From assembly GCA_028023455.1 (NCBI GenBank), contig JAQFVV010000564.1, forward strand, positions 124,001-188,000: DNA of 64,000 bases, written 5' to 3'. Of the stretch, positions 34,376-46,809 are shown piece after piece (position 1 is the first letter of the stretch; each line of letters opens with the position of its first letter). A program made the translations under genes and the position numbers. The stretch comes from Epiperipatus broadwayi. Lineage: Eukaryota; Onychophora; Udeonychophora; Euonychophora; Peripatidae. The notes under the pieces were generated by a model that saw only the letters and a program-made list of their open reading frames with translations, did not search any database and was not told the origin of the DNA.

Positions 34376-36640
34376 CACTAATTTTATATATAATTGAAAG
34401 TAATATCAGAAATTTTAATATTTGAACTTTTTTTTAAAAATGTATTTTAAGGATATCTTCATCAATCTTTATTGTAAGAGTAAAGGTTCATATAAAATTG
34501 TTTCAATCATATAGTGGCATACTTGTATTTTTGGATATTTTGATTTTTTTAAAATTAAAGACTTTAGTTTGTAAAAAAATGTGTAAATAAATAAGCTGAG
34601 ATTCATAATAAATCACTGATTATATTTTGAATTTTAACCACGTCCTTGATAATACAAACTTTTGATTTATTGTTTTATCTATTGATAACACCATGCACTT
34701 ATATAATTTGCACTGCATATCGTTTATAAGATTGTTACAGTAAAATTTGAAGATGGTTTTTTAGTAAAGACAAAAAATATTTATGTAATATTCATAATAG
34801 ATACTAAATGCATGCAAATACATGGATGTAATGTGCACATATATCTATGCAGTAATCGTGTATACAACATATATAATACTTGCGAATATTATATGAACTT
34901 TATAAAACATGTATGTAAATATATATTTTAGGAAAGTTTTATTTTAATAATGCTAAATTGTGATTATTAAGGAAAGAAAAATCAGAGAAACTTAAGCAAT
35001 TAACTTGAGATGTTAACTGCATCCAAGCAATCCTAATTATATATATATATATATGCAATTTTCTTGGAAATGAAATATTCCTGGAGTAAGTCTAGATCAT
35101 GTCTCAACTCCAAAGACCATAGAGCTAAGGTGATAAAAGTCTTAAGTAATGATACTTATGTCTTATGCTAGAAGAATGGCTCTGAGAATCCTAGACTTGC
35201 CTCTGAAGTTGTAGAAAGTAGGACTAAGCAAGTAATAAAAGTAACCTTAACTTTATTTCCTGTAAGCCTTAAATTTAATTAAGCTAGTACTATTCAATAT
35301 ATTTAGTTAGGCATTTGAATTTATTTCATATACCTGAATGGGCAAACCCAATTATTTTTCTCAATACATACATGTTTTCAATTTATTGTACCATTATATA
35401 TGTTTTATTGAAGTCTGTTAATTGGTTTATTATATCATTGTATGTATGTTTTAATAGTCTTGTCAAATGATTATTCTCTCTCTATGCACACAACAATCAT
35501 TATATGAAATTTGATACTTGATTAGTTCATGAAATGCCACTAGAATTGCAACCTCTGATATGTCCATGCCTGGGCATGGCAATTTTAATTAACAAAAACT
35601 ATATGCAAAGACTGCAGTATATCTTATGTACAGTATATAGCCCCATCATGCTTATTATGACTCTCAAGTCATTCATGATGTATGAAAATATTTAAATGGC
35701 TTGCCAAAGTATTAAAAAACCAATCTGATTTTTAAAAATAAATTATTTCCATTTTTATGTTTTTTACTTACATTTAATATTATTATATTTATTTTGCACT
35801 ATAAACTAATATTTCTTCATCTAACAAACAATTATTACAAATCTTATTGATGGTTCATGTCCAGTCATAAGTTATCTTCATGCCACTCTATCTGTTATGC
35901 TCAGTACTGCCCTGGTTCTGAATCATATATCTAAAGGATCCTATGCAATATAAAAATATTAAATAAAAATATCCTAAAGATTGAAAAATGCTAGACAGCT
36001 GTTTCCAGTCAAATATTTTTATTTAATTTGTTAATAAATTTGACATATGTTAATAAAATAAAAATCCTTTATAATAAAGAATACTGCTTTTTAGCAGGTA
36101 CTTTTGAAAGAATAATTAAAGGGAATAAGTTATCTTAAGTATGAATAGTTTTCATTTTTATTACTTAAAATGTGTAAGTACTACATTTACACAGTACACT
36201 CAAGAACTCAGATATAAGTTTTACTTGATTTGAAAAGTGATCGATATATATATTTTTTTATTTAATGAAAATGATTTTTTTCATTGTGTCATGTGATACT
36301 AAGTCTTAAATAATCATTATGCATACATATTTAAATTTTTAAATAAAGTTCCAATACATCATTAAGATGATTTAATTGTATTTCAATTAAAAATTGCAAA
36401 TATCAGTTATTTGTAAAATTAAAAAAACATAAAAACATTACTTGTTTGTAACAAATCTAGTATGAATTACTAAAAAAAAAAAAACATCTAATAGATGATT
36501 GAATAATGCTCAGCAATGACAAATTGTATTACAAACTATTAGTCAAAATGTTTTCAAAAGAATAATTTAAAAAAATCAAACAAATCTATCTTTCTTTTTA
36601 CTTTTTCAATGCTTATTTTATTAAATTAAAATTAATGTAT

Positions 36641-36675
36641 CTGACAGTTTCAATGCTCAGCAATCTTCCTCAGAG
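36641..36675 (-). ncRNA. hammerhead-like core in left arm of family E
   Basis: Minus strand: CTGAGGA, AGATTGC-TGA-GCATT hairpin, GAAAC, TGTC. CTGAGGA satisfies CUGANGA because position 7 is variable. Stem I is hardly supported, so activity is doubtful. Confidence 0.4.
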
Positions 36676-36909
36676 CTTCTCCTTAATATTCAGCTTTTCC
36701 AACTCTGAGTAAGATTGCTGGACAATCAAAGCTATCAGATGGATTAACAATGGCTAATTTACAATTACCAAATATTCTTCAATGAAACAAGTCTATCTTT
36801 CTTTTTATCTTTTCAGTGCTTATTTATCAAATTAAAATTAATCCATCTGATAGCTTTGATTGCCCAGCAATCTTCCTCAGAGTTGGAAAAGCTGAATAAT
36901 AAGGAGAAG

Positions 36910-36945
36910 CTCTGAGGAAGATTACTGGGCAATTGAAACTGTCAG
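36910..36945 (+). ncRNA. hammerhead-like core in right arm of family E
   Basis: CTGAGGA (36912-36918), a hairpin made of ATTAC/GCAAT-type sequence, GAAA (36935-36938), C-TGTC. Same layout as the left arm on the opposite strand. Stem I has only about two base pairs. Confidence 0.4.
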
Positions 36946-36974
36946 ATACATTAATTTTAATTTAATAAAATAAG

Positions 36975-38005
36975 GGTAATTGTAAATTAGCCACTGTACC
37001 TCGTGTGGTGGCACTGTTTCTGTGCAAAAACATTTTAATATGATATTTCCTGGCTGGGACAAAACATTTTATTTTAAAAAAATTTACATTATTTTTCTAA
37101 TAGTAAATGAAATGTTTAAACAAAAAAACCACTTGATTAATAAACTAATCAGCCCAAATGAAATGAAATTGCATTCAATTAAATTTCAGTACGTAGCGCT
37201 AGAATAGGTAGTGGAAGGTAGCTGGTTTGCAGATCTGAAGGATCATACAAAAGATGCATTACTCTGATCAAACTAAGTTTATGATTTCCAAAGCAGTGTC
37301 CAACCTCCAACAAGTTTACGTTATTCTTAGCATTCTACATTAAACGTCAAAAACAAAACACTTTTCTTTTTATTTACAAATGTACGTTATTCAACAAAGA
37401 TTACGATTTGTCTTGTAGCTGTTCTCATGAAAACGTGCCTATTTGCGTGAGTTTTGGGAAATGGTATTTGCCCTACCCTTTTGAAATTATTTTCATCTTC
37501 CAACATGTGTAGGAAAGCACGGAGTCAGCCTTACAATTATTACTATGTAATAGTACGTCAGATAGGGTGTAACATCATTACTTCGAATGAACATTGGTGT
37601 ATTTAATGCCACATTATTTAGTAGAAATAATTTTGAAATTTGATTAGAGAATAGTTGAGCATGTCAGAAGAATATAAGAAGCACTTAATAGTATTTAGAA
37701 TGGTAAATTCAGAACGAAATTAGTAATATAATGAATGTAAATAAGAGAAGTAATTATACAAAGAAGTTTAAAAAGTAGTAGATATTGCTTCAACTTGGTT
37801 ATACATGGTATATCAATCATGATTGAGCTGCTAAAGAAAGAAAATGAAATTGAAATTAATATTTATTGTTTTTACATCTATCACAATATAGGTTTTGATT
37901 TAAGTGAAAAAAAAAAAGGCAGCTTTCAATTATAACATGGATTAAAAAAATTATATCAAGTTTATGACAATAGTGTTAACAAATTATATATATATATTAA
38001 TAATC
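36975..38005. other. non-coding, nothing recognised
   Basis: About 37200-37560 is a little less A+T-rich than the rest. It contains no open frame with a recognisable domain and no repeat that I can match elsewhere in the window. Confidence 0.35.
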
Positions 38006-38009
38006 AGTT

Positions 38010-38935
38010 AGCCATTCGATCTTATACAACCAATACACATACATGACCATATATATATACGAAAAGATAAATGATCTCCAATGCACGTATTTCTTGCTGA
38101 ACCAGCACTCACTGGTTGGTACAGATCATTATCTTCCACACATACATGCTCAGTTTATATTAAGATGGCAAATCTTCAAACTTTAATGGATAGACTTTCT
38201 CCATTTCATTGAAAATCTGATGATGGAATGTCAAAGTCCTTGCTGATGCCAATATTATTATCATAACCATGTTGACTTTCAAGTTATTCTGACCCCTCGT
38301 ATAGGACTTTAATATTAAATACACAAAAGAGAGATAGGCAGAATACAGCTTGAATGTGTAATATTTAATTGCAAGTATATTGTCTATACCGAGCTTAATG
38401 TAATTCAAAGGAATTTTAACTCGTGTATGTGATCATGTGTATTGGTTGTATAATATTGAATGGATAGCTAGTTGTAGGAGTTTGAAAATCTGAATTCAAA
38501 TCTCTTCTAATTACATTGTTCTGTATAGACAATATACTTGTATTTAAATATTACATATTCAGCCTGTATGAATATATTAATGTCCTATACATGAGGGATC
38601 AGAATGATTGAAAATCAATGTGGGTATGACAATAATATTGACATCAACAAAGGCTTCGAGCATTCCATCATCAGATTTTCAATGATATGGATGGCTGAAA
38701 AGTTGGAGGGTGGAGAAGATTGCAGCCTGTCTATTAAAGTTTGAAGATTTGCTATCTTAATATAAACTTAGCACTGATTATATAAATGTGAGAGATGATG
38801 ATTTAGACCAACTGCTGAGTGCTAGTTCAGCACGAAATACATATACTGGAGATCATTTATCTTTTTCACAAGTATGTGGCCATGTGTATTGGTTGTATAA
38901 GATTAAATGGATAGCTGTAGAGAGCGTGAAACAAA
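38010..38935. repeat. family H foldback (~900 bp)
   Basis: The left arm (about 38015-38400) and right arm (about 38500-38930) are diverged reverse complements: GATAAATGATCTCCA against TGGAGATCATTTATC, ATTGAAAATCTGATGATGGAA against its complement near 38655-38690, and TATAGACAATATACTTG near 38525 against its complement near 38370. The centre (38400-38520) holds a further partial copy of the unit end (ATGTGTATTGGTTGTATAA). An interrupted single copy is at 29450-30790. Confidence 0.65.
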
Positions 38936-38939
38936 ACTT

Positions 38940-40535
38940 TATTCAGAATGCAGCAATAAATAAGAAAGAAGGAATCATTGGTTTATTTTATTATAATTTA
39001 TGAATATTTGATAAATAGCAAGATATAATGTGGATTTTGGATTAATAGTGGTTATAGTTTTGCAGATTATATATGCATGCTGTCAGCTAAAGATTATTCT
39101 CTTAAAACAATTGTTATAAATAATTGTTCTGTTTTCCAGTATAGCATTTGATCATTAGAAGTTCTTACAGAATTAATTATCAAAAGCTGTGGCTAAAGAA
39201 TAGATTAATTATTTATAGCAATAGTTCCTTTAAGAGAGTTGCCTTGATTCAGCAGTATAATTCTTTATCATTATATATAGATAGGTCACTTTTGCAGTTG
39301 TTATTTTTGAGAGTTGTACATGGGCTTATCAGCAACTGCCCTATATTCTTTATATTATTTATTGAGGCAAAATTGTTTTTTTTTTATTATTATTAACTTA
39401 AGAAATGTTTGTTCAAATTCTAATTCCTCTAATGTATTTGCTATAGTAACTTCTATTACTGAATTGTTCTATTTTAAATGACATCATTGTTTCAAACTAT
39501 TACTTATTGAATGATCTTAATTTAACTTCTTTAATGGATAGTTTTCCCAACTGGGTAAAAGAGTCAATGATTTATGAAAACTCTGAATTTGCTTTATTGG
39601 TTTTATGCATCTTAAGCATTTTTTATTAAAGTTTTTAAAAAATCGTTTTCCCACTAGAAAATTCTACTAGCTGCTTTTAATTTAATTTTGATGATCTCTT
39701 CTAATTTTACTGCAAAGAAAACAAAAAATGCCTCATCTTGAATTTTATTTGTTAAGAGTTTATGCATTTACTGAAATAAAAAATCAATGCAGTGTCCTAA
39801 CTCACAAAAATTTAAAAATATTTTGATTTGTATAATGTATGGTTCTGTTTCAACATTAAAATCCATGTGAACAATTCAGTTCAGATTCATTTCATTAAAG
39901 ATTCGTGTTTTATTCAATATTTTCAAATATCTTTCTGTTGTAATATATTATTATACATGACGTTTTGCTGTATGTAGAAAATGAAACTGTCAGAATAGCA
40001 AGATCAAAATTAATCTAAATCTATTATATTTCACTGGATCTCAAACTACCTTCATATTTGACCAAATATAATGAACAAGAACAAATACTCTGTCAGATAG
40101 ACATTTAGAACCATGAAGTTTATTAGATGATTATTTGTCACACATAAAAAACACACACACACACATATATATGTATTAGATAATTTTTTAAAAATACAAA
40201 ACTTATATTATCAATAGCCTACTGTATCTTTGAAGATTAAACTTTAAGAATTTTAAATAATAGAGGAATAAAAAATTACAGTTTTCTTTGCATTCCTTAT
40301 CAATAAATAGCAACATATATTTCTTCCCTCACACTATCAATATTTTTATGTAGGTCTATTAACTTGTGTATTTTAAGACAGTGATAAAAGTGATAGATTC
40401 TGAAAATCAAGATCTTTGGATTATGGCTTCAGTTTTGTTACTTTGGGTGCTCAAACTTCTTATGATACCCAAGCAAGAAACCATTCTGTTATTTATTTTT
40501 CTATATAAATGCTATACTTATTTTTAAGGTTTATA
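38940..40535. other. A+T-rich non-coding
   Basis: No gene is visible. A weak family G SINE-like block is at about 40370-40470 and a CA/TA microsatellite at about 40150. Confidence 0.4.
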
Positions 40536-40539
40536 TAGC

Positions 40540-41095
40540 CACTAAACATCACATGATCATCATTTCCTATGCTTGCTCATAACTTATTAAAACAGGCAAA
40601 ACTCTCCATACAGTAGTGCTACTCAGTGCAAGCCAGAGTAATCATTGGCTTGTGCATAAAATCCCTATCTAGTGCCTAGATTTTAGGATCTGATGCAACT
40701 CTCCAGGAGCCACCTTTTATCTCTTTTTAACTACCAAATTATGAGTCTAAAATTGGAAACAATATTTTCAATCCCAAGCTCATTAGCATATATACTCATA
40801 TAGGTCTGAACTCAATTCAGTACCCATACATTTTGTGTCTTTAGTTCTTTAATAATCATAGCTACCACTTATCTTATTAGGCAGGATTGGTATTAAACCA
40901 CTAAACACCACATGATTTCCATTTCTTATGCTTCCTCATGACTGTTATTAAAACAGGCAAAACTCTCCATACAGTAGTGCCATTCAGTGCAAGCCAGAAT
41001 AATCAATGGCTGCCAGAAGACTTGTGCATAAAATCCTTATCTAGTAGGTTGCACTGAGTGGTACTACTATATGGAGAGTTTTGCCTGTTTTAATA
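40540..41095. repeat. family C copy: tandem units plus inverted end, ribozyme deleted
   Basis: AACAGGCAAAACTCTCCATA occurs at 40591 and 40952 (spacing 361), and its reverse complement closes the element at about 41075-41095. The first unit is shorter than the 445-bp unit at 62436 because the hammerhead region is deleted: ATCTAGTGCC joins directly to TAGATTTTAGGATC. The second unit is cut off by the inverted segment from 41046. Confidence 0.7.
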
Positions 41096-41099
41096 ATGT

Positions 41100-42230
41100 T
41101 TATATAGCATTAGTTATTGGATTATTTTCAAATATTTCAAACATTTTTCCAAGTTACCATTTAATAACTGAATGAGCACCATATTTTACTACACCCAAAG
41201 GTCAGTTATATAGTGGAAATAACTTATGCACAATCTCAAAATACCTCCTCTCAGAGAGAATATATGCAGGTTTACATATACAAACTTCACTATTGAATTG
41301 CTTGCAATTCCTTAATAAGCTAGTAGACTATAGCAAATACAAACAAACAAATCAGAATAATAAAAAGGTCTAATATTAATTCATTCACATTATATGTCTC
41401 TTAGACAATACAACTTATATATGAACTTGGTTTTGATTTTTCCCTTTGATAGTTGATCTGTTCACACAAAGTTTTAGAAGATATTTCGTAGTTAGCATAT
41501 TTATATGTTTTGAACACATTTTTATATAGATTCAGATTCACCTGTTATAAAGTATCTACTTAGATTTTTATTTTGTACCTACTTGAGATGTAGCTATAAT
41601 TCACTAACTTAAATGTGGCTCATAATAGTTATGTGCAACTGAGGAGTTCTAATTGGTCATTTAGCTCACCTGATCTCTTTCATAAAAAATAAATTCAAAA
41701 CTAATATAAGTGATATTGGTGCATTAACTTTAATGTTTGATTTTCTCATGATATGATTTTCTTCTACCATTTTTTCTATTCATCACATTCTGTTGCTTGA
41801 CCACTTTAGCATAATTCATTAACATATAAAGTGAAGATTTATATTTTGCATTACTAGAAATTTTGCTTTAATTAAAGGACATTGTCAGAAAATTATATTC
41901 ATTCTGGGAAAATGTATATGCATATTTGGATTTTATTTTGTTTCTTCCTTGGATTGATTTATCGTTTTTTATTTGGGTTTTTTGGATATCAAGGTATGGT
42001 TGTTCAAATTCATTCAACTTAGTATTTAAACTTCTTTATTTGATTACAGTTTCAAGAAATGTTTTATTTCATTTTGACAAGGTTTAATTTCTGCATATGA
42101 AGTAAAATATGAGTTCATCATAGAGGCTTGTTTTTAAAAAAAATCTTTTTCATGATGAAATTTTATGAAATAAAATAAAGGATCTTTAGTCCAATTTTAA
42201 TGACTCTTACGCCTTATAAACCACTGAAAT
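41100..42230. other. A+T-rich, nothing recognised
   Basis: No gene, RNA or repeat is supported. Confidence 0.4.
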
Positions 42231-42234
42231 GATT

Positions 42235-42430
42235 ATTATTTTCAACTATTCTTAATCCATTGCAGGACAAAAGTCTTTCCACATTTAATCCAATTCCTAT
42301 GATCAATAGCTTCTCTTTTTCAAAACACTCCAGTAAATTTTTTTGTCTCATATTTTATCTCATTCTAGATCTTTTACAAGCTCTTGGATTCAGTTTTAAT
42401 TTGTACTCTCTTCCAGCAGTATTAACTTAA
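42235..42430 (-). pseudogene. RTE LINE 3'-end fragment
   Basis: Minus strand reads KREAIDHRNWIKCGKTFVLQ, followed by WIKNS and a stop. This is the terminal segment of the RTE polyprotein, matching RREAKDQRWIELAETFILQW at the end of the element at 11000-13195. 5'-truncated and frameshifted upstream. Confidence 0.65.
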
Positions 42431-42484
42431 AAATTATTGTATTAATAAAAAAAAATATTGCGTAAATTGTTAAAAAGTGAGTGC

Positions 42485-42620
42485 ATTAATAGCTCTAAAC
42501 GAGATTTTCGATAAATGCCACAAGAAAAAGCTTGTTTAGAGCTATTAGCATGCTTATTATATTAAATTTGTAAATATAAGATAGTTAAGTCATGTGATGT
42601 ATGATTTGGTTTCCTTACTA
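42485..42620 (+). repeat. family B fragment with short hairpin
   Basis: TAATAGCTCTAAAC (about 42487-42500) and GTTTAGAGCTATTA (about 42535-42548) are 14-bp perfect inverted repeats. The right one continues into TTTGTAAATATAAG...TTAAGTCATG, which matches the end of family B units near 18970-19030. Confidence 0.5.
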
Positions 42621-42624
42621 TTAC

Positions 42625-45585
42625 ATATATTATAGAAATCAGTCAATGCTTAGACAATCCCAGTATCAATAACAATCAACAATCTCAATCTGTTGTCAAG
42701 GCAACCTCCTTTTAACAATAAAAGTGAATATATATATATGGCTTATTTGTAAATAATTGAATTAATATTTATTTTAATATCAAGTTAATGCTTATTTTTT
42801 ATTTATTAATGTAAAACAAAATTACTTGATATTTGAGTAAAAATAATGTTGACATGACAAACTTCAGTATTTCTTTTAATTCTTGACTTAATGCTGAACA
42901 TTCACGTTTCATCCTACTTTTATAACATTACTTATTCATTTGATATTTGTGGATATTATTTCACATATATCAGCTCATATTTTATTTTAACATTAGGTAT
43001 TCCTTCGCCCATTTCATTTTAATGTTATACTTTCATTCATAAACATAAGTCTAAAAACTATGGAACACTTGCTACTAATTTTCAAAACAATATATTTTTT
43101 TTAAGGAAAATAATATAACTATAAATAGTCATTTAACTAGATGACAGGAAATATTCATAAATATTTTAAATTGAACATAATTAGGTATTAAATTACAATT
43201 TTATTTTTCAATATCCATGATTTTCATATTTTATGTATCCACAGTTCAAAAGAATATTAAGTAAAAATACGACTAAATTTTGCAACTAAGTTCCTAATCA
43301 CAAAATATCTCATTCAAACTCTATTTCAATATTTTTGTATATTGTATAAATTAGTTTTATTGATAACAATATCAATCTTTAAATTGTTGTATGTTTAATT
43401 TTATATGGATACTATAATTTTTAAAGACAATTTTATTTTTAAATATACTAATAAAAAATAGTAACATGTTAGAAGTTAGTCCTGACCAGCTTGTATTTTC
43501 TAAGAGTTCTGCTTCAAGAAGAAAAAAAATTAAACCAACCTATAAATAAATTTTAAATTCAGTATAAACAGATGAATTTTTCTAATTTAAAAATTAAATG
43601 ACTTATTTCTTCAGTGATTTTTGTTGAATTAATTACCACATTCATCAAGAATAGAATGGAGTTATTGCACAAAAAATAAATAAATCAGACCACCCATTGC
43701 AGTCTAAATTGATCTTTTTTTTAATTATTTTAAATTTGTATATATATTTAACACATGTATTTGTGTATTAAAATGCATATTTTATATGGTTTACTTCCAA
43801 GAATTTTTGTATCCACTCAAAACTCAAACTAAATTTTATAGATATGAAGGAACTAATTTTCTTTTTTTTTTTATGTTTAAATTTAATCATATTATTGGGA
43901 TAAATATTGAAAAGTGTTTCTACTTATGGATTAATAAAGAAGCTTGGAGACTAATAAGAAATATAGAAACTGTAAATAGTAGTATATTTCACAAGAAGTT
44001 TCCAACTTATTGGGATATAATAACTATGCAGAAACAGATCTAATAATTATTTTAAATAGAAAATCACAGGTTGATATATATATATATATTGAAACAGATA
44101 TACTGTTCCACGTATATATTCAAAAGACCCCCCCCCATTTAAAAAGACTATCATGATTTGTTGTTAAAAGAAAAGAAAAGACTTAATAATGGTTAAGGAA
44201 AATAAAAAATTTAAAGAAACAAAGGAATCATGAAAATTGACAGCAATGAAAAAAGAAAGAGAATTTGATCAAATTAAAAAAGAAATAAAGCAAAAAGTTT
44301 ATAGTTAAAAGAAAATCATTATTGATTTTGTAGTTTTAAATTACGATATAAATAAAAGCTGGCATTTATTAAAAATATTACATTTTTAATTTTTGGAATG
44401 ATGTTGTTGTATAAAGTGTGATAATCGCTTGAGGCAGTCTTATCAAATTGGAAAACATGGTTTATCCTTATGATTTCTTATCTGTCCCACGAAAAGTAGT
44501 ATCCAGTCCTTAAGAAGAAAAAAGCACTCTGGCTTAAATGAAAGCTGTGGAACAAATAAGACACAGTGGGCAAGGCTGCTTAATCAATCCAGGGAGCAGG
44601 ATATAAATAGATGAGTTGGAAGTTCAGGGCAGATTTAGATTTAAAAAAGGAGACTTTAAACAGATTTTAAAAAAAGATTTTAAAAAGTAAGAAAAGTGAA
44701 CAGTTAAAAGATTAAAGTTTTCATCTAAGCGTTGCTTGACTATTTAATTGACAGCTGATTTTAAGGAACCTTGGAATATAATATTTATAGCCATTGTTAA
44801 TAATGGAAAAGGAAAATATTTTCAAGGATATCATAATGATGGAAGGCTAGGCAGTAACAGCTTCTCTTCATCCAAAGCCATGGTTTTCCAAGATTTGCCT
44901 GGGTGATCATCATGAAAGTAAATAATGCCATTCAGCTTAAATAAAACGCCCCCTTTTTGATGGAACAGACTGGATAAAAAAAAATGAGGGTAACAATTTT
45001 ATAAAATATCCAATATTTATATGTGTTTATAAAAGACAAACAAAACATTTTTCTAAGAAAAGAAAAAAATTATGAATAAAAATAGCTACGTAAAAATATT
45101 TTTTATTAATAATAAATTGTAAATGCTAGATGTCTTAAATGTCAATAATCAAAAGGTATTTTATTAAATACTTATACGTGTTTATAAAAATAAAAAACAA
45201 AACAAACATCTTTTTTAAAATGAATTACATGAAAATATGTTTTATTAATGATAAATTATAAATATTAAAAATATCTATAATCAAAAGGCATTTTTAATGA
45301 GGCAAAGCATAAATGATTAACTTCTTATATGCAAAAGCATCTAGATTAAAAAACAAACTAACTAAAAACGAATACTTATAACGATTTATATTACTGATAT
45401 ACAAATAAGTATACCTAGAAGAGTCAGAGATACTGAGCTATTACATATAACTCTAACTGGCTAATAAATAAATGCAACTGCTGATCAATTTATAGGTAGA
45501 AATATACATCTGTGGCAGACCAAATAACAATATTTATGCTATATATTAAAATTACAAATACTTACATGCATCTCGATGGTATATA
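42625..45585. other. A+T-rich non-coding; possible core promoter near 44.6 kb
   Basis: No gene was recognised. About 44380-44960 is less A+T-rich and includes TATAAATA (44602-44609) in the context GCAGGATATAAATAG with a TCAGGG initiator-like word about 24 bp downstream. No convincing reading frame follows (a 15-codon frame from about 44802 only), so a promoter is only a possibility. Confidence 0.3.
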
Positions 45586-45589
45586 AATA

Positions 45590-45960
45590 AAATAATGAAC
45601 TTATGTTATGCATATAAATGCACATTGACACTTGACTGGATTATGAATAGTTCACAAACCCAGAATTGTTTACATTATCTGATTTGATAAATTAAAAAAA
45701 TAATGAAATACTATATGGATTATAAATGCTTACCTGAATATTGATTTTATGTGAAGAAAATAATGAAACTCATGCATATAAATGCACATTGACACTTGAC
45801 TGGATTATGAATAGTCCACAAACCCAGAATTGTTTACATTACATGATTTGATAAATAAAAAAAATAATGAAATACTATATGGATTACAAATGCTTACCTG
45901 AATATTGATTTTATGTGAAGAAAATAATGACACTTATGCGTATAAATGCACATTTACTCT
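45590..45960 (+). repeat. tandem repeat, 164-bp unit, about 2.2 copies
   Basis: The unit boundaries are visible from CATATAAATG at 45611 and 45775 and CGTATAAATG at 45939 (period 164). The first two units (CACATTGACACTTGACTGG, CCAGAATTGTTTACATTA, GCTTACCTGAATATTG) differ at only a few positions, so the duplication is recent. No coding capacity. Confidence 0.85.
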
Positions 45961-46104
45961 TTGAATTCTTTACCCAAGATAAATCAAAATGAGTCTTCTT
46001 TTGAAATGAAGGATGAACTTTATTAGAATGACTTGTAAATGAACTATTGATCAATAAACTGCTTCCAACCTTTTCATAAATGAACTGAAAATGAGTCATC
46101 ACAT

Positions 46105-46445
46105 GGATATTAAAGAACTATTGAAAGAAGGACTTTATTATACAACAAATTACATTCTTTAAGTGCTATTATTGGAAGTATACCAAAGAAACACAATGGA
46201 CCATAAGTGAAATATTTGTTTGAATTAAGTGGAACCCTGAATTAAATGCTATCAGTTGTCTTCATATATCACACTCCTCTCTGTGAATTAACTAAATGAT
46301 TAAAGATGTAAATTATTAAAGAACTATTGAAAGAAGGACTTTATTATACTCTCAACAAATTACATTCTTTAAGTCATATAAAAATTTATTGGAAGTAGGC
46401 CGAAAAGATACAAGGGACTGTCAATGAAATATTTTGTTTGATGGA
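46105..46445 (+). repeat. tandem duplication, period about 206 bp
   Basis: TAAAGAACTATTGAAAGAAG occurs at 46111 and 46317, each followed by GACTTTATTATAC, AACAAATTACATTCTTTAAG and TTGGAAGTA. The copies differ by small indels, for example CTC added before AACAAATT in the second. Confidence 0.75.
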
Positions 46446-46679
46446 CAATTATTTAAACCTGTTATTAAATAAAATTATTGTTACTTAAAATTAATTTTAG
46501 TTATCCAGTTGTTCATTTCAATTATTTTTTGCATCACTCATCATTTGGTGCACTTGTTCACGAGAATTTCATGCCTCCTGAGCTATGTCTGGCATAACTA
46601 GACCTATGTAAGTCAGGTTGTAGTGAGATGGAACTCTAGTTGCACCGTTTGGAAAACCAAACATAGAAATGTGTAGATG

Positions 46680-46800
46680 CTTCCAGTCTCTATGGTGCTA
46701 CATCCTCTGATGAGCAGGAAATATTGTTGTAGGGGGGGTTAATATCTGCATTGGGGAATGCCAATCGATAGTCCCTTCCTGCAACATGCTCATCAGGAAA
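46680..46800. repeat. short inverted repeat with CTGATGAGCA ends
   Basis: CCTCTGATGAGCAGGAA (about 46712) and TTCCTGCAACATGCTCATCAGG (about 46774-46795) form an imperfect inverted pair around a G-rich spacer. It resembles the other CTGATGA-bearing hairpins, but GAAAC and a cleavage triplet are missing in one copy and displaced in the other. Confidence 0.4.
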
Positions 46801-46809
46801 TTGTTACAA

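Larger units (their letters stand above)
32490..36575. other. A+T-rich non-coding with two SINE remnants
   Basis: No gene is visible. SINE remnants at 34055 and 34317 are listed separately. The segment 35090-35260 is slightly less A+T-rich but has no recognisable coding or repeat structure; a TA microsatellite occurs at about 35038. Confidence 0.4.
36580..36972. repeat. family E near-perfect palindrome with hammerhead-like motifs
   Basis: The left arm 36614-36747 and right arm 36838-36972 are reverse complements over about 134 bp with only a handful of differences (about 95% by eye), separated by about 90 bp. Each arm itself contains two inverted copies of the motif CTCTGAG(G/T)AAGATT..CTGG.CAAT, giving four copies. 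The segment before each arm (CTATCTTTCTTTTTA, about 36588 and 36793) is directly repeated. Confidence 0.8.

Noticed and set aside
38190-38690. Hammerhead ribozyme in family H (CTGATGATGGAA)
   Set aside because: No pairing stem II, GAAA replaced by CAAAG or CGAAG in the copies, and no consistent cleavage site.
43786-44043. 85-codon open frame as a gene
   Set aside because: Composition is A+T-driven (F, Y, I, K, N), with no domain, no neighbouring exon signals and no similarity to elements in the window.
44602-44609. TATAAATA as a core promoter
   Set aside because: A TATA word is expected often in such A+T-rich DNA and no credible transcript or coding sequence follows. Mentioned only within the region entry.
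46712-46795. Hammerhead ribozyme in the CTGATGAGCA inverted repeat
   Set aside because: The left copy has GAAA directly after a shortened stem II and no cleavage triplet; the right copy has AGGAAGG instead of GAAAC. Kept only as an inverted repeat.
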